From contig JAAWJI010000042.1 in assembly GCA_022796795.1 (NCBI GenBank), forward strand, positions 1 through 33,275: a stretch of DNA of 33,275 nt, given 5' to 3'. The notes beneath the pieces were generated by a model, which saw nothing but the letters and a program-made list of their open reading frames with translations, was not told where the DNA came from and ran no database searches. A program made the position numbers and the translations under genes. The DNA is from Lachnospiraceae bacterium (GTDB lineage Bacteria; Bacillota; Clostridia; Lachnospirales; Lachnospiraceae). Below, in pieces: positions 6,201 through 14,415 of the stretch. Position 1 is the first letter of the stretch. Every line of letters begins with the position of its first letter.

Positions 6201-9080
6201 ATGGAGGACAAGCCGGAAATTAGACCCCCTAAATATATAAACATGGGGATTCTTGCCCATGTAGACGCCGGAAAAACCACGCTGGCAGAGGGGATTCTCT
6301 ATACCTGCGGCAAGATCCGGCAGGCAGGACGGGTAGACCACGGCAATGCCTTTCTGGATACCTATGCCATGGAGCGGGCCAGGGGAATCACCATTTTTTC
6401 CAAGCAGGCCAGACTTGGGCTGGGGGATCTGGAGGTCACCCTGCTGGATACGCCGGGCCATGCGGATTTTTCGGCGGAGATGGAGCGGACCTTGCAGGTG
6501 ATGGATTACGCCATTCTGGTGATCAGCGGAGCGGACGGCGTGCAGGCACAGGCAGAGACTCTGTGGCGGCTTTTGAAGCGCTATGAGATGCCGGTATTTT
6601 TATTTGTAAATAAAATGGATCAGCCGGGGACAGACCGGGTGGCCCTGATGAAGCTATTGAAGGAGCGGTTGGGAGATGGCTGTGTGTATTTCGGGCCGGA
6701 TCAGCCACGGGAGGAATGGCTGGAGGAGCTGGCAGTCTGTGAGGAAGGGATTCTGGAGAAATATCTGGATTCTGGAGAGGTCTCGGAGGAGGAGATCGGG
6801 AAACTGGTTCGGCAAAGGCACGTATTTCCCTGTTTTTTTGGATCTGCGCTTCGGTTGGAAGGAATCCGGGAGCTTTTAGAGGGAATTCGCACCTATGTGC
6901 AGGCGCCGGAGTATCCGGGAGAGTTTGGAGCCCGGGTATTTAAGATTGGCCGGGACGAGCAGGGAAACCGCCTGACTTATCTGAAGGTGACAGGAGGGAG
7001 CCTGAAGGTGAAAATGCCTCTCACGAACCGAAAGGACAAAGAGGCGCAGGCAGATTCCGTCTGGGAGGAAAAGGCGGATCAGATTCGGCTTTACTCCGGG
7101 GCAGGATTTGAGCTTGCCCAGGAGGCCCGGGCGGGAATGGTATGCGCTGTTACAGGACTTAGCAGAACCTACGCGGGAGAAGGGCTTGGCATAGAACAGG
7201 GAACCTTCCGGCCTGTGCTGGAACCGGTGCTGACCTATGAGGTGCGCCTGCCGGAGGGCTGCGACGTGCATGGCATGCTGCAAAAGCTTCGTCAGCTGGA
7301 GGAGGAAGAGCCCATGCTGCATGTGATCTGGCAGGAGCAGACTGGAGAAATCCATGCTCAGGTCATGGGGACCGTGCAGATGGAGGTGCTAAAAAGCCAG
7401 ATTCTGGAACGATTTGGCGTGGAGGTGGAGTTTGGCTCCGGAACCATTGTATATAAGGAAACCATTACCGCTGCCGTGGAGGGAGTGGGGCATTTTGAAC
7501 CTCTGCGGCATTATGCGGAGGTGCATCTTCTGCTGGAACCGGGAGAGCCGGGCAGCGGCCTGCAGTTTGATACAAGATGCAGCGAGGATCAGCTGGACCG
7601 GAACTGGCAGCGGCTGATTTTGACGCATCTCATGGAAAAGTCTCACCGGGGGGTTTTGATTGGGGCGCCCATTACGGATATGCGCATTACCCTTCTTTCC
7701 GGAAAAGCCCATGTGAAGCATACGGAGGGCGGAGATTTCCGGCAGGCTACCTATCGGGCTGTGCGCCAGGGGCTGCGGAGCGCCTCCAGTATGCTGCTGG
7801 AGCCTATCTATGCTTTCCGCCTGGAAATACCCGGGGATAAGGTGGGACGAGCCATGGCGGATATGCAGCGCATGAAGGGAAGCGTATCCCCTCCGGTGCT
7901 GGAAAATGATCGGGCCCTTCTCACAGGCTGTGTGCCTGTGGCGGCCCTGGGGGAATACGCCCGGGAGGTGGCGTCCTATACCAGGGGGATGGGGCGCCTG
8001 TCCTGCACCCTCCAGGGCTATGCTCCCTGTCACAATGAGGAGGAGGTACGGGCGGCCTGTTCCTATGATCCGGAGGGGGATCTGGAGAATCCCACAGGCT
8101 CTGTCTTTTGCGCCCACGGAGCAGGATTTGTGGTGCCCTGGGATCAGGTGCGGGAATATATGCATCTGGACAGCGCCTGGCAGGAAGAGCAAGGGGAGGC
8201 AAAGAGCCGGATGGACTTAAAGGGACAGGAGAGGCCGGGAAACCAAGAAGAGCCCCGGAGTAAAAAAGATCTGTCCGGGCCCTCCTTTTACGATGATAAA
8301 GAGCTGCAGGATATTTTTGAGAGGACCTACGGACCTGTGAGTCGTTCGCATCGAAGCATGGGCGCAGTATATGTGGGGACAGAGACGCCGGGCCGTGGGG
8401 CAGTCGCAGGGGGCGAGGCAGGGGCGACCCAGGCAAAAGAGGGATCTGTGCCTGGGCGGAAAGCGGGAAGCAGCACAGGTGTGGGGAACAGGAAGGACAC
8501 AAGAGAGGAGCTCTGGAAAGAGCGGCGGGGAAAAAAGAACGGATCGGAGGAACCGGGGTATCTGCTGGTGGACGGCTATAACATTATTTTTGCTTGGGAG
8601 GAAATGGCAGAGCTTGCCGGCAGGAATTTGGAGGCGGCCCGGGGGCTGCTTATGGATCTTTTGTGCGATTATCAGGGTTTCCGGGGAGACACGCTGATTT
8701 TAGTCTTTGACGCCTACAAGGTAAAGGGGAATCCCGGAGAGGTGACTTCCTATCACAATATTCACGTGGTCTATACCCGGGAGGCGGAGACGGCGGATCA
8801 ATATATTGAAAAAACAGTCCATGAGATTGGAAGAAAACACAAGGTAACAGTGGCTACCTCAGACGCACTGGAGCAGGTGATTATCTTGGGACAGGGCGCC
8901 AGGCGCATGTCGGCGCAGGGTCTTCGGGAGGAGCTTACAGCGGCGCGGATCGAGATCCGGCAGGTGCTGGGAGAACGAAGGGAAACAGGAAAAAACACCC
9001 TGTTTGCGCAGGCGTCCAGGGAGCTGCGAGAGCAGCTGGAGCAGCTGCGTCTGGGGAAAAGGAGTGAGGAAGAGACGTGA
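6201..9080 (+). CDS. Tet(M)-like translational GTPase fused to a C-terminal YacP/Rae1-type NYN nuclease domain
   Basis: The 959-residue protein starts at ATG 6201 (AGGAGG 6 bases upstream; the frame is open further up but without a ribosome site). Residues about 12-650 follow the ribosomal-protection/EF-G plan: G1 AHVDAGKTT, G2 R-A-R-G-I-T-I, G3 DTPGHADF, G4 N-K-M-D, G5-like G-S-A-L, then domains II-V. The domain V text TGCVPVAALGEYAREVASYT aligns well with the Tet(M) C-terminus. A charged, Gly/Glu/Lys-rich linker (about 660-786) leads to a second domain (about 787-935) with the NYN/PIN-like acidic pattern VDGYNIIF, V-F-D-A-Y-K and T-S-D-A-L-E-Q. That is the plan of YacP/Rae1, an A-site mRNA endonuclease in Bacillus subtilis. 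The inferred job is GTP-dependent binding to the ribosomal A site with mRNA cleavage or rescue. It should not be read as proven tetracycline resistance. Its stop overlaps the next start (GTGA). Confidence 0.88.
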   Translation: MEDKPEIRPPKYINMGILAHVDAGKTTLAEGILYTCGKIRQAGRVDHGNAFLDTYAMERARGITIFSKQARLGLGDLEVTLLDTPGHADFSAEMERTLQVMDYAILVISGADGVQAQAETLWRLLKRYEMPVFLFVNKMDQPGTDRVALMKLLKERLGDGCVYFGPDQPREEWLEELAVCEEGILEKYLDSGEVSEEEIGKLVRQRHVFPCFFGSALRLEGIRELLEGIRTYVQAPEYPGEFGARVFKIGRDEQGNRLTYLKVTGGSLKVKMPLTNRKDKEAQADSVWEEKADQIRLYSGAGFELAQEARAGMVCAVTGLSRTYAGEGLGIEQGTFRPVLEPVLTYEVRLPEGCDVHGMLQKLRQLEEEEPMLHVIWQEQTGEIHAQVMGTVQMEVLKSQILERFGVEVEFGSGTIVYKETITAAVEGVGHFEPLRHYAEVHLLLEPGEPGSGLQFDTRCSEDQLDRNWQRLILTHLMEKSHRGVLIGAPITDMRITLLSGKAHVKHTEGGDFRQATYRAVRQGLRSASSMLLEPIYAFRLEIPGDKVGRAMADMQRMKGSVSPPVLENDRALLTGCVPVAALGEYAREVASYTRGMGRLSCTLQGYAPCHNEEEVRAACSYDPEGDLENPTGSVFCAHGAGFVVPWDQVREYMHLDSAWQEEQGEAKSRMDLKGQERPGNQEEPRSKKDLSGPSFYDDKELQDIFERTYGPVSRSHRSMGAVYVGTETPGRGAVAGGEAGATQAKEGSVPGRKAGSSTGVGNRKDTREELWKERRGKKNGSEEPGYLLVDGYNIIFAWEEMAELAGRNLEAARGLLMDLLCDYQGFRGDTLILVFDAYKVKGNPGEVTSYHNIHVVYTREAETADQYIEKTVHEIGRKHKVTVATSDALEQVIILGQGARRMSAQGLREELTAARIEIRQVLGERRETGKNTLFAQASRELREQLEQLRLGKRSEEET

Positions 9081-10375
9081 TAGGTTCCATAATTTTGCTG
9101 GTGGTTTTAATTTTTCTCAATGCAGTGTTTGCCAGCGCTGAGATTGCAGTAATCTCCATGAGCGACACAAGGCTTGCCCGTCTGGTGGAGGAGAAAAATA
9201 AACAGGCCCTGCGCCTAGCGGCCCTGACCCGGCAGCCGGCCCGGTTTCTGGCAACCATTCAGGTGGCAATCACCTTGGCCGGGCTTTTGAGCAGCGCGGT
9301 TGCAGCGGAAAACTTTGCGGATCCGGTGGTGGACTGGCTGCTGGGGTGTGGGGTTTCTGTTCCGGAGGGAATTCTCCATTCTGGAATCTTGCTTGCCATT
9401 ACCCTGATTCTGGCCTATTTTAACCTGGTATTCGGGGAGCTGGTTCCCAAGCGGATCGCCATGAAAAAAGCGGACTCCCTGGCCCTTGGCCTGGCGGGAC
9501 TGCTGAGCCTGGTCTCCAAAATATTCGCGCCTCTGGTGGCGCTTTTAACTGTGTCCACCAATGGAATCCTGCATTTGCTGAAATTTGACACGGAGGTGGG
9601 AGAGGAGAAGCTGTCGGAGGAGGAAATCCGCATGATCCTTCTGCGGGGAAACGAGCAGGGAGTCTTAGGGGCGGAGACCAGTGAATTCATCCAGAATGTG
9701 TTTGAATTTGACGACATTCCCGTGGAGCAGATCTGCGCCCACCGGGTAGATGTGGTGATGCTCAACGGGGAAGAGGATCTGGAACAATGGGATCAGGTTA
9801 TTTTTTCTCACCGGTTTAATTATTTTCCCGTGTACCAGGGATATAAGGACAATGTCATAGGCGTGCTGGATGCCAAGGGATATCTGCGCATGAAGGGCAG
9901 GACCAAAGAGCGTGTCATGAAGGAGCTTTTGCGAGAACCCTATTTTGTCCCGGCGGATATGAAGGCGGATAAGCTTCTGCAGAATATGCGCCAAAAAAAG
10001 GAGTATTTTGCTGTGCTGCTGGACGAGTACGGCGGAATGGCCGGGGTGATCACCTCCAAGGATCTGATCGAGGAGTTGGTGGGAGATTTCTATGAGACGG
10101 GAGAGGTTCTGCCGGAAAAGATTATTCCCCTTTCAGAGAACAGGTGGAAGATCCGGGGAGACGCGCCCCTGGATGAGGTGGCGGAGACCCTGGGAAGAGA
10201 GCTGCCCACGGATCAGTATGACACCTTTAACGGCCTTATTTACGGCATTACAGGCAATGTGCCCCGGGACGGCCAGGGCTTTTCCTGTGAGGGATGCGGC
10301 ATGCGGATCCAGGTACATATGGTACAGGCTCACCGGGTTCAGGAGGCCACCGTGGAGCTTCTGGAAGAAGCCTGA
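9077..10375 (+). CDS. CorC/HlyC-type membrane protein (CNNM-CBS-CorC)
   Basis: The 432-residue protein has an N-terminal DUF21/CNNM membrane part with about four spans in residues 1-140 (opening IGSIILLVVLIFLNAVFASA, then the NLVFGELVPKR motif). A pair of CBS domains (about 200-335) contains FPVYQGYKDNVIGVLDAKGY and the second-repeat motif LLDEYGGMAGVITSKDLIEE. A C-terminal CorC_HlyC domain (about 345-430) follows. Family members act in Mg2+ or other cation efflux and homeostasis; older names as haemolysins are misleading. The GTG start overlaps the stop of the GTPase gene by 4 bases, so the two are translationally coupled. Confidence 0.9.
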   Translation: MIGSIILLVVLIFLNAVFASAEIAVISMSDTRLARLVEEKNKQALRLAALTRQPARFLATIQVAITLAGLLSSAVAAENFADPVVDWLLGCGVSVPEGILHSGILLAITLILAYFNLVFGELVPKRIAMKKADSLALGLAGLLSLVSKIFAPLVALLTVSTNGILHLLKFDTEVGEEKLSEEEIRMILLRGNEQGVLGAETSEFIQNVFEFDDIPVEQICAHRVDVVMLNGEEDLEQWDQVIFSHRFNYFPVYQGYKDNVIGVLDAKGYLRMKGRTKERVMKELLREPYFVPADMKADKLLQNMRQKKEYFAVLLDEYGGMAGVITSKDLIEELVGDFYETGEVLPEKIIPLSENRWKIRGDAPLDEVAETLGRELPTDQYDTFNGLIYGITGNVPRDGQGFSCEGCGMRIQVHMVQAHRVQEATVELLEEA

Positions 10376-10392
10376 AGAGGACTGGGAAGGTG

Positions 10393-10475
10393 AGGAGAGT
10401 TTTTGGAAGAAACCCAAAGGGAATTGGAAAAGCAAGGAGAGTTTTGGAAGAAATTCAAAGGGAATTGGGAAGGCA
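10393..10475 (+). repeat. Two-copy imperfect tandem repeat of about 41 bp
   Basis: The 158-base spacer between the CorC-like and DUF4317 genes contains two adjacent copies (about 10393-10434 and 10435-10475) of a purine-rich unit opening AGGAGAGTTTTTGGAAGAAA, followed by a decayed third part. Copy 1 has one extra T and there are several substitutions. All frames are open but low in complexity. I see no gene here. Confidence 0.7.
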
Positions 10476-10533
10476 AGGAAACCTTCCAGGAAAATGAGGA
10501 TGCAGGAAGCAAGAGAAAGGGAGGAATTTTATT

Positions 10534-11688
10534 TTGAATAAAAAGGAGATCGGGGAGATCAAAAAGCAGTTTACCCCGGAAAACTGTGCGATCACCCGCA
10601 TTTGCGGCTGCTATGTGGATGGGGAGAAGAATAAACGGACAGAGATGAAGGAGGCTTTTCTCTCCCTGCCGGAGGAGGAGATGTTTAAATATTTTGAGAT
10701 TTTGCGGAAAACCTTGTCCGGCACTCTGGGAAAGAACCTTCTGAATCTGGAGTTCCCTCTGGCAGCGGAAGCGGAAGGGGGAGCCCAGGAGTTTTTGCTG
10801 GGACTTCGGAACAGCAGACTTACAGAGGACGCGCTTTTGGAGGAGCTGTATGACAGGATCATTCAGTCCTATGCCTATGGGGAGAATTATCTGATCCTTG
10901 TGATCCATGGGGCCTATGATATTCCGGGAAAATCTACAGACGGACAGGAACTGTTTGACGCCTCCGACGAGGTCTATGAGTATTTGCTGTGCTGTATTTG
11001 CCCGGTAAAGCTTTCCAAGCCAGGCCTCTATTACAATACAGAAGAGAATTGTTTTCAGACCCGGCTTCGGGACTGGATTGTGGACGCTCCGGCCAGCGGA
11101 TTTTTGTTTCCCGCTTTTCTGGACCGAAGCACGGATATTCACAATCTGCTGTACTATTCCAAGAAACCGGAGGAGCTTCATGAGGAGCTGATTCAGGAAT
11201 TTTTGGAATGTCCCCTTCCCGTGTCGGCCGGGGGACAGAAGGAGAACTTTCATATATTAATGGAAGAAACCTTTGGAGAGGAATGCGATTATCAGGCGGT
11301 GAAAACCGTTCACGAGACGCTGAACACCTGGATGGAGGAGAAAAAGGAGGATCCGGAGCCTCTGGAGCTGACCAAGGCGGAAGTGCGCAGGCTGTTTTCT
11401 GAGACCGGAGTTATGGATGAGGAAAAGCTGGAGCAGTTTGACCGGACCTTTGAGGAGTGCGCAGGGCCCAAGGGAACCCTGCTGGCCTCCAATGTAACCA
11501 GCACCCGAAGCTTTGAGGTGAAGACGCCTCAGATCCGGATTCAGGTCAATCCGGAATACATGAGCCTTCTGGAGACAAAGCTAGTGGATGGCCGACTGTG
11601 TCTGGTGGTGCCTGTGGACAATGAGGTGGAAGTGAACGGTATGCCGGTACGGACAACGGCTAATGGGGACCAAAAGCCAGAGGCGTAA
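10534..11688 (+). CDS. DUF4317 family protein of unknown function
   Basis: The 384-residue protein begins NKKEIGEIKKQFTPENCAIT and continues RICGCYVDGEKNK, the recognisable opening of DUF4317, a family restricted mostly to clostridia. It is rich in acidic residues, with no signal peptide and no membrane span, so it is probably cytoplasmic. The start is a TTG at 10534 with GGGAGG 9 bases upstream; the next in-frame ATG would cut away the conserved opening. It lies between the CorC-like and GreA-like genes in the same direction. The biochemical role is unknown and I see no catalytic motif. Confidence 0.85.
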   Translation: MNKKEIGEIKKQFTPENCAITRICGCYVDGEKNKRTEMKEAFLSLPEEEMFKYFEILRKTLSGTLGKNLLNLEFPLAAEAEGGAQEFLLGLRNSRLTEDALLEELYDRIIQSYAYGENYLILVIHGAYDIPGKSTDGQELFDASDEVYEYLLCCICPVKLSKPGLYYNTEENCFQTRLRDWIVDAPASGFLFPAFLDRSTDIHNLLYYSKKPEELHEELIQEFLECPLPVSAGGQKENFHILMEETFGEECDYQAVKTVHETLNTWMEEKKEDPEPLELTKAEVRRLFSETGVMDEEKLEQFDRTFEECAGPKGTLLASNVTSTRSFEVKTPQIRIQVNPEYMSLLETKLVDGRLCLVVPVDNEVEVNGMPVRTTANGDQKPEA

Positions 11689-11731
11689 ACGGGAGCAATA
11701 AGGCCATATAGACAGAAAAGAAAGGAACAGC

Positions 11732-12235
11732 ATGAGAGAACGGCTTACAAAAAATGATATCAAGAAGATCGAAGAGGAGATAGAATACCGGAAGCTGGTG
11801 GTGCGAAAAGAAGCCATTGAGGCGGTGAAGGAAGCCCGGGCCCACGGGGATCTGAGCGAGAACTTTGAGTACCATGCGGCGAAAAAGGATAAGAACAGCA
11901 ACGAGAGCCGGATCCGTTATCTGGAGCGCATGATCCGCACGGCGGAGGTGATTTCCGACGATTCCCGGGAGGACGAGGTGGGGCTCAACAACCGGGTGAC
12001 CCTTTATTTTGAGGAGGATGAGGAGGAGGAAACTTATAAGCTTGTCACCTCCATCCGGGGCAATTCCCTGAAGGGAATGATCAGCACCGAATCCCCCCTG
12101 GGAAAGGCTATCCTGGGCCGCAGGCTGGGGGAGAGAGTAAAGGTAAAGGTAAACGGTGAGACGGGCTATGAGGTGGTGATCCGGGCCATTGACAAGACGG
12201 CGGATGATCAGGAGGATAAAATCAGAAGCTTTTAA
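11732..12235 (+). CDS. GreA/GreB-family transcription elongation factor
   Basis: The 167-residue protein has an N-terminal coiled coil (residues 1-75) with the tip region EARAHGDLSENFEYHAAKKD, the conserved GreA signature whose acidic Asp/Glu pair reaches into the RNA polymerase secondary channel and stimulates cleavage of backtracked RNA. A C-terminal FKBP-like domain contains T-E-S-P-L-G-K-A-I-L-G. The length is normal for GreA. It differs from housekeeping GreA by an acidic DEEEET insert at about 95-100 and could be a second paralogue. The ribosome site AAAGGAA precedes ATG 11732. No clear terminator follows. Confidence 0.88.
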   Translation: MRERLTKNDIKKIEEEIEYRKLVVRKEAIEAVKEARAHGDLSENFEYHAAKKDKNSNESRIRYLERMIRTAEVISDDSREDEVGLNNRVTLYFEEDEEEETYKLVTSIRGNSLKGMISTESPLGKAILGRRLGERVKVKVNGETGYEVVIRAIDKTADDQEDKIRSF

Positions 12236-12245
12236 GCAAAACCCC

Positions 12246-12274
12246 TTGCTATCCGACAGATTTCGTGATACACT
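12246..12274 (+). promoter_or_regulatory. Promoter upstream of the lysine riboswitch
   Basis: TTGCTA (12246-12251), a 17-base spacer and TACACT (12269-12274) with an extended TG at 12266-12267 lie 30 bases before the riboswitch. Confidence 0.55.
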
Positions 12275-12303
12275 GGGGCAGTAAAAAAGAAACTTGTAAA
12301 AAT

Positions 12304-12473
12304 GATAGAGGTGCAGCCTTCATCAGTACCGCCTGGCAGGAATACAGGGTTCGGGAGACCCGTCAGGGGGGGAAAGGGAATGCTGCCGAAGGAGCCGGGG
12401 TTTCCCGGGCCAGGGCTCCTGGGCCGTCAGCAGAATATGGGGCGGACTGTCACGTAGACTGTGGAGCGCTATC
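12304..12473 (+). promoter_or_regulatory. Lysine riboswitch (L box)
   Basis: The 170-base element matches the L-box core: closing stem GATAG (12304-12308) with CTATC (12469-12473), the conserved AGAGGTGC block at its 5' side, GGGGAAAGGGAATGCTGCCG in the central junction, and the block GGACTGTCAC then GTGGAGCG near the 3' end. These blocks form the five-helix lysine aptamer. A terminator hairpin begins 30 bases downstream. Lysine binding is expected to stop transcription into the NhaC-type transporter gene, as for other L-box transporters. Confidence 0.9.
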
Positions 12474-12502
12474 ATTGGTTTGGACAGACAATACGGTCTT
12501 TT

Positions 12503-12545
12503 GCCATGAACGCGGATCTCTCTGGTTCATGGCTTTTCATTTTTA
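12503..12545 (+). terminator. Riboswitch expression-platform terminator
   Basis: A perfect 9-bp stem GCCATGAAC (12503-12511) with GTTCATGGC (12525-12533) is followed by TTTTCATTTTT. Its position just after the aptamer marks it as the lysine-dependent terminator. Confidence 0.85.
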
Positions 12546-12569
12546 CATAACAGTTCGGCAGGAGCACAG

Positions 12570-12737
12570 ATGACTGGCAAATCGTGCTTGCACGAATTTG
12601 ACAGACGCTCTGTGCTGAGGGAGCGCCCGCTAATGAGCAAAAAGGAGCTGCGCCAGCAGCAAGAAGCGCTGAAAGCGCGTTTTGCGAATGGGCGCGTGCT
12701 GAACGGAAGTTTTCACAAAGGCGGAAGTTTTCACTGA
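12570..12737 (+). CDS. Possible 55-residue leader peptide or small basic protein
   Basis: An ATG at 12570 has AGGAG (12560-12564) five bases upstream, a strong ribosome site, and the frame runs 55 codons to TGA at 12735. The product opens MTGKSCLHEFDRRSVLRERP, is strongly basic (many Lys and Arg) and ends in a repeated G-S-F-H. It has no membrane span or family I recognise. It lies between the riboswitch terminator and the transporter start, so it is made only when lysine is scarce. It may be a leader that sets translation of the transporter or a genuine small protein. The ribosome site is good evidence for translation; function is unknown. Confidence 0.45.
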   Translation: MTGKSCLHEFDRRSVLRERPLMSKKELRQQQEALKARFANGRVLNGSFHKGGSFH

Positions 12738-12753
12738 AACGGAAGCTTTAAAC
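12705..12753 (+). repeat. 18-bp tandem repeat, two and a half copies
   Basis: Units opening GGAAGTTTTCAC start at 12705 and 12723, and a shortened, altered one at 12741. The repeats encode the GSFHKGGSFH end of the small frame and run into the transporter leader. Confidence 0.7.
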
Positions 12754-12774
12754 AAAAAGAAAGAAGGGTGTGTT

Positions 12775-14403
12775 ATGAACGTAACAAGTAGACGCAAGGC
12801 GGCGGCCGGCGCTTTTGTGCTGGCAGTCCTGCTGATTGGTTTTGCATTTCCGGTGCTGGCCTCTGAGGGAGGAGACTATGTACCCACCATGTATGCCAGC
12901 TTTTGGGCCCTGGTTCCCCCTGTGGTGGCTATTGCCCTGGCTTTGATCACCAAGGAGGTATACTCCTCTTTGTTTATCGGAATCCTGGTGGGCGGAATTT
13001 TTTATTCCGGCTTTAGCTTTGAGGGGACGGTGAACCACGTTTTACAGGGTGGAATCATTTCCGTATTGTCTGATGCCTATAATGTGGGAATCCTGGTCTT
13101 CCTGGTAATTCTGGGAATTATGGTTTCCCTTATGAACCGGGCGGGGGGCTCCGCAGCTTTTGGACGCTGGGCCAGCGAGCACATTAAAAGTCGCGTGGGA
13201 GCGCAGCTGGCTACCGTGGCTCTGGGCGTGTTGATCTTCATCGACGACTATTTCAACTGCCTGACCGTGGGAAGCGTTATGCGTCCCGTAACGGACAAGC
13301 ACAACATTTCCCGGGCCAAGCTGGCATATCTTATTGACGCCACGGCGGCTCCCATCTGTATTATCGCTCCCATTTCCTCCTGGGCTGCGGCGGTAACGGG
13401 TTTTGTGGAGGGAGAGGATGGATTATCCCTGTTTATCAGCGCCATTCCCTATAACTTTTATGCGTTGCTAACCATTGTCATGATGATTGCCCTGGCAGTC
13501 ATGAGCATGGACTATGGTTCCATGGCGGTTCATGAGGAAAATGCCAAAAAGGGCGATTTGTATACAACGCCGGACCGTCCCTACAGCAGTGCGGAGGCCC
13601 TGAACGATGTGGGCCGGGGCGGAGTGATGGATCTTATGATTCCTATTATCTCCCTGATTATCTGCTGTGTTATCGGTATGATCTATACCGGCGGCTTCTT
13701 CTCCGGAGAGAGCTTTGTGACAGCATTTTCCAACAGTGATGCTTCCGTAGGTCTGGCTCTGGGCAGCTTTTTTGGTCTGCTGATTACGATTCTGCTGTAT
13801 GTTTTGCGCAAGGTGCTTTCCTTTAAAGAGTGTATGGATTGTATTCCCGAGGGCTTCAAGGCCATGGTGCCGGCAATCCTGATTCTGACTCTGGCATGGA
13901 CTTTGAAGGCTATGACGGACAGCCTGGGCGCTGCCGAGTACGTAGGCAATATGATGCTGAGTGCATCAGAAGGACTGATTAGTCTCCTTCCGGCCATTAT
14001 CTTTGTGGTGGGATGCCTGCTGGCCTTTGCCACAGGTACATCCTGGGGAACCTTTGGAATTCTGATTCCTATTGTGGTGCATGCTTTTGAGAATTCGGAT
14101 CCGGTTCTGATGACCATTTCCATTTCCGCATGTATGGCAGGCGCAGTTTGCGGAGACCATTGCTCTCCTATTTCCGATACTACCATTATGGCTTCTGCCG
14201 GAGCCCAGTGCAACCATGTGAATCATGTGTCCACCCAGCTGCCTTATGCAGTCAGTGTGGCTGCCGTTTCCTTTATCACATATATTATCGCAGGCTTTGT
14301 GCGGACTGCATGGATTGCTCTGCCAGTGGGTATTCTACTTATGCTGGGATTCCTGTTCCTGGTAAAAATGATGCGGGCAAGCAGAGCCGCAGGCGAGGTG
14401 TAG
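12775..14403 (+). CDS. NhaC-type secondary transporter under lysine riboswitch control
   Basis: The 542-residue membrane protein has about 12 to 13 hydrophobic spans. Family marks include LIFIDDYFNCLTVGSVMRPV with its acidic pair in a membrane span, FATGTSWGTFGILIPIVVHA, and GDHCSPISDTTIMASAGAQC, which belong to the NhaC/Na+:H+ antiporter superfamily. The first 30 residues look like a signal sequence (FVLAVLLIGFAFPVLASEGG) and may be an extra span. The lysine riboswitch upstream points to lysine (uptake, or exchange coupled to Na+) as the physiological substrate rather than plain Na+/H+ exchange; that is inference from context. ATG 12775 follows AGAAGGG. The SUV3-like gene starts 13 bases after its stop. 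Confidence 0.88.
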   Translation: MNVTSRRKAAAGAFVLAVLLIGFAFPVLASEGGDYVPTMYASFWALVPPVVAIALALITKEVYSSLFIGILVGGIFYSGFSFEGTVNHVLQGGIISVLSDAYNVGILVFLVILGIMVSLMNRAGGSAAFGRWASEHIKSRVGAQLATVALGVLIFIDDYFNCLTVGSVMRPVTDKHNISRAKLAYLIDATAAPICIIAPISSWAAAVTGFVEGEDGLSLFISAIPYNFYALLTIVMMIALAVMSMDYGSMAVHEENAKKGDLYTTPDRPYSSAEALNDVGRGGVMDLMIPIISLIICCVIGMIYTGGFFSGESFVTAFSNSDASVGLALGSFFGLLITILLYVLRKVLSFKECMDCIPEGFKAMVPAILILTLAWTLKAMTDSLGAAEYVGNMMLSASEGLISLLPAIIFVVGCLLAFATGTSWGTFGILIPIVVHAFENSDPVLMTISISACMAGAVCGDHCSPISDTTIMASAGAQCNHVNHVSTQLPYAVSVAAVSFITYIIAGFVRTAWIALPVGILLMLGFLFLVKMMRASRAAGEV

Positions 14404-14415
14404 AAAAGGAAACGT

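Noticed and set aside
6201..8200. Tetracycline resistance gene of the tet(M)/tet(O) class
   Set aside because: The GTPase half is similar in plan, but sequence differs throughout and a nuclease-type domain is fused. Resistance cannot be claimed from the sequence.
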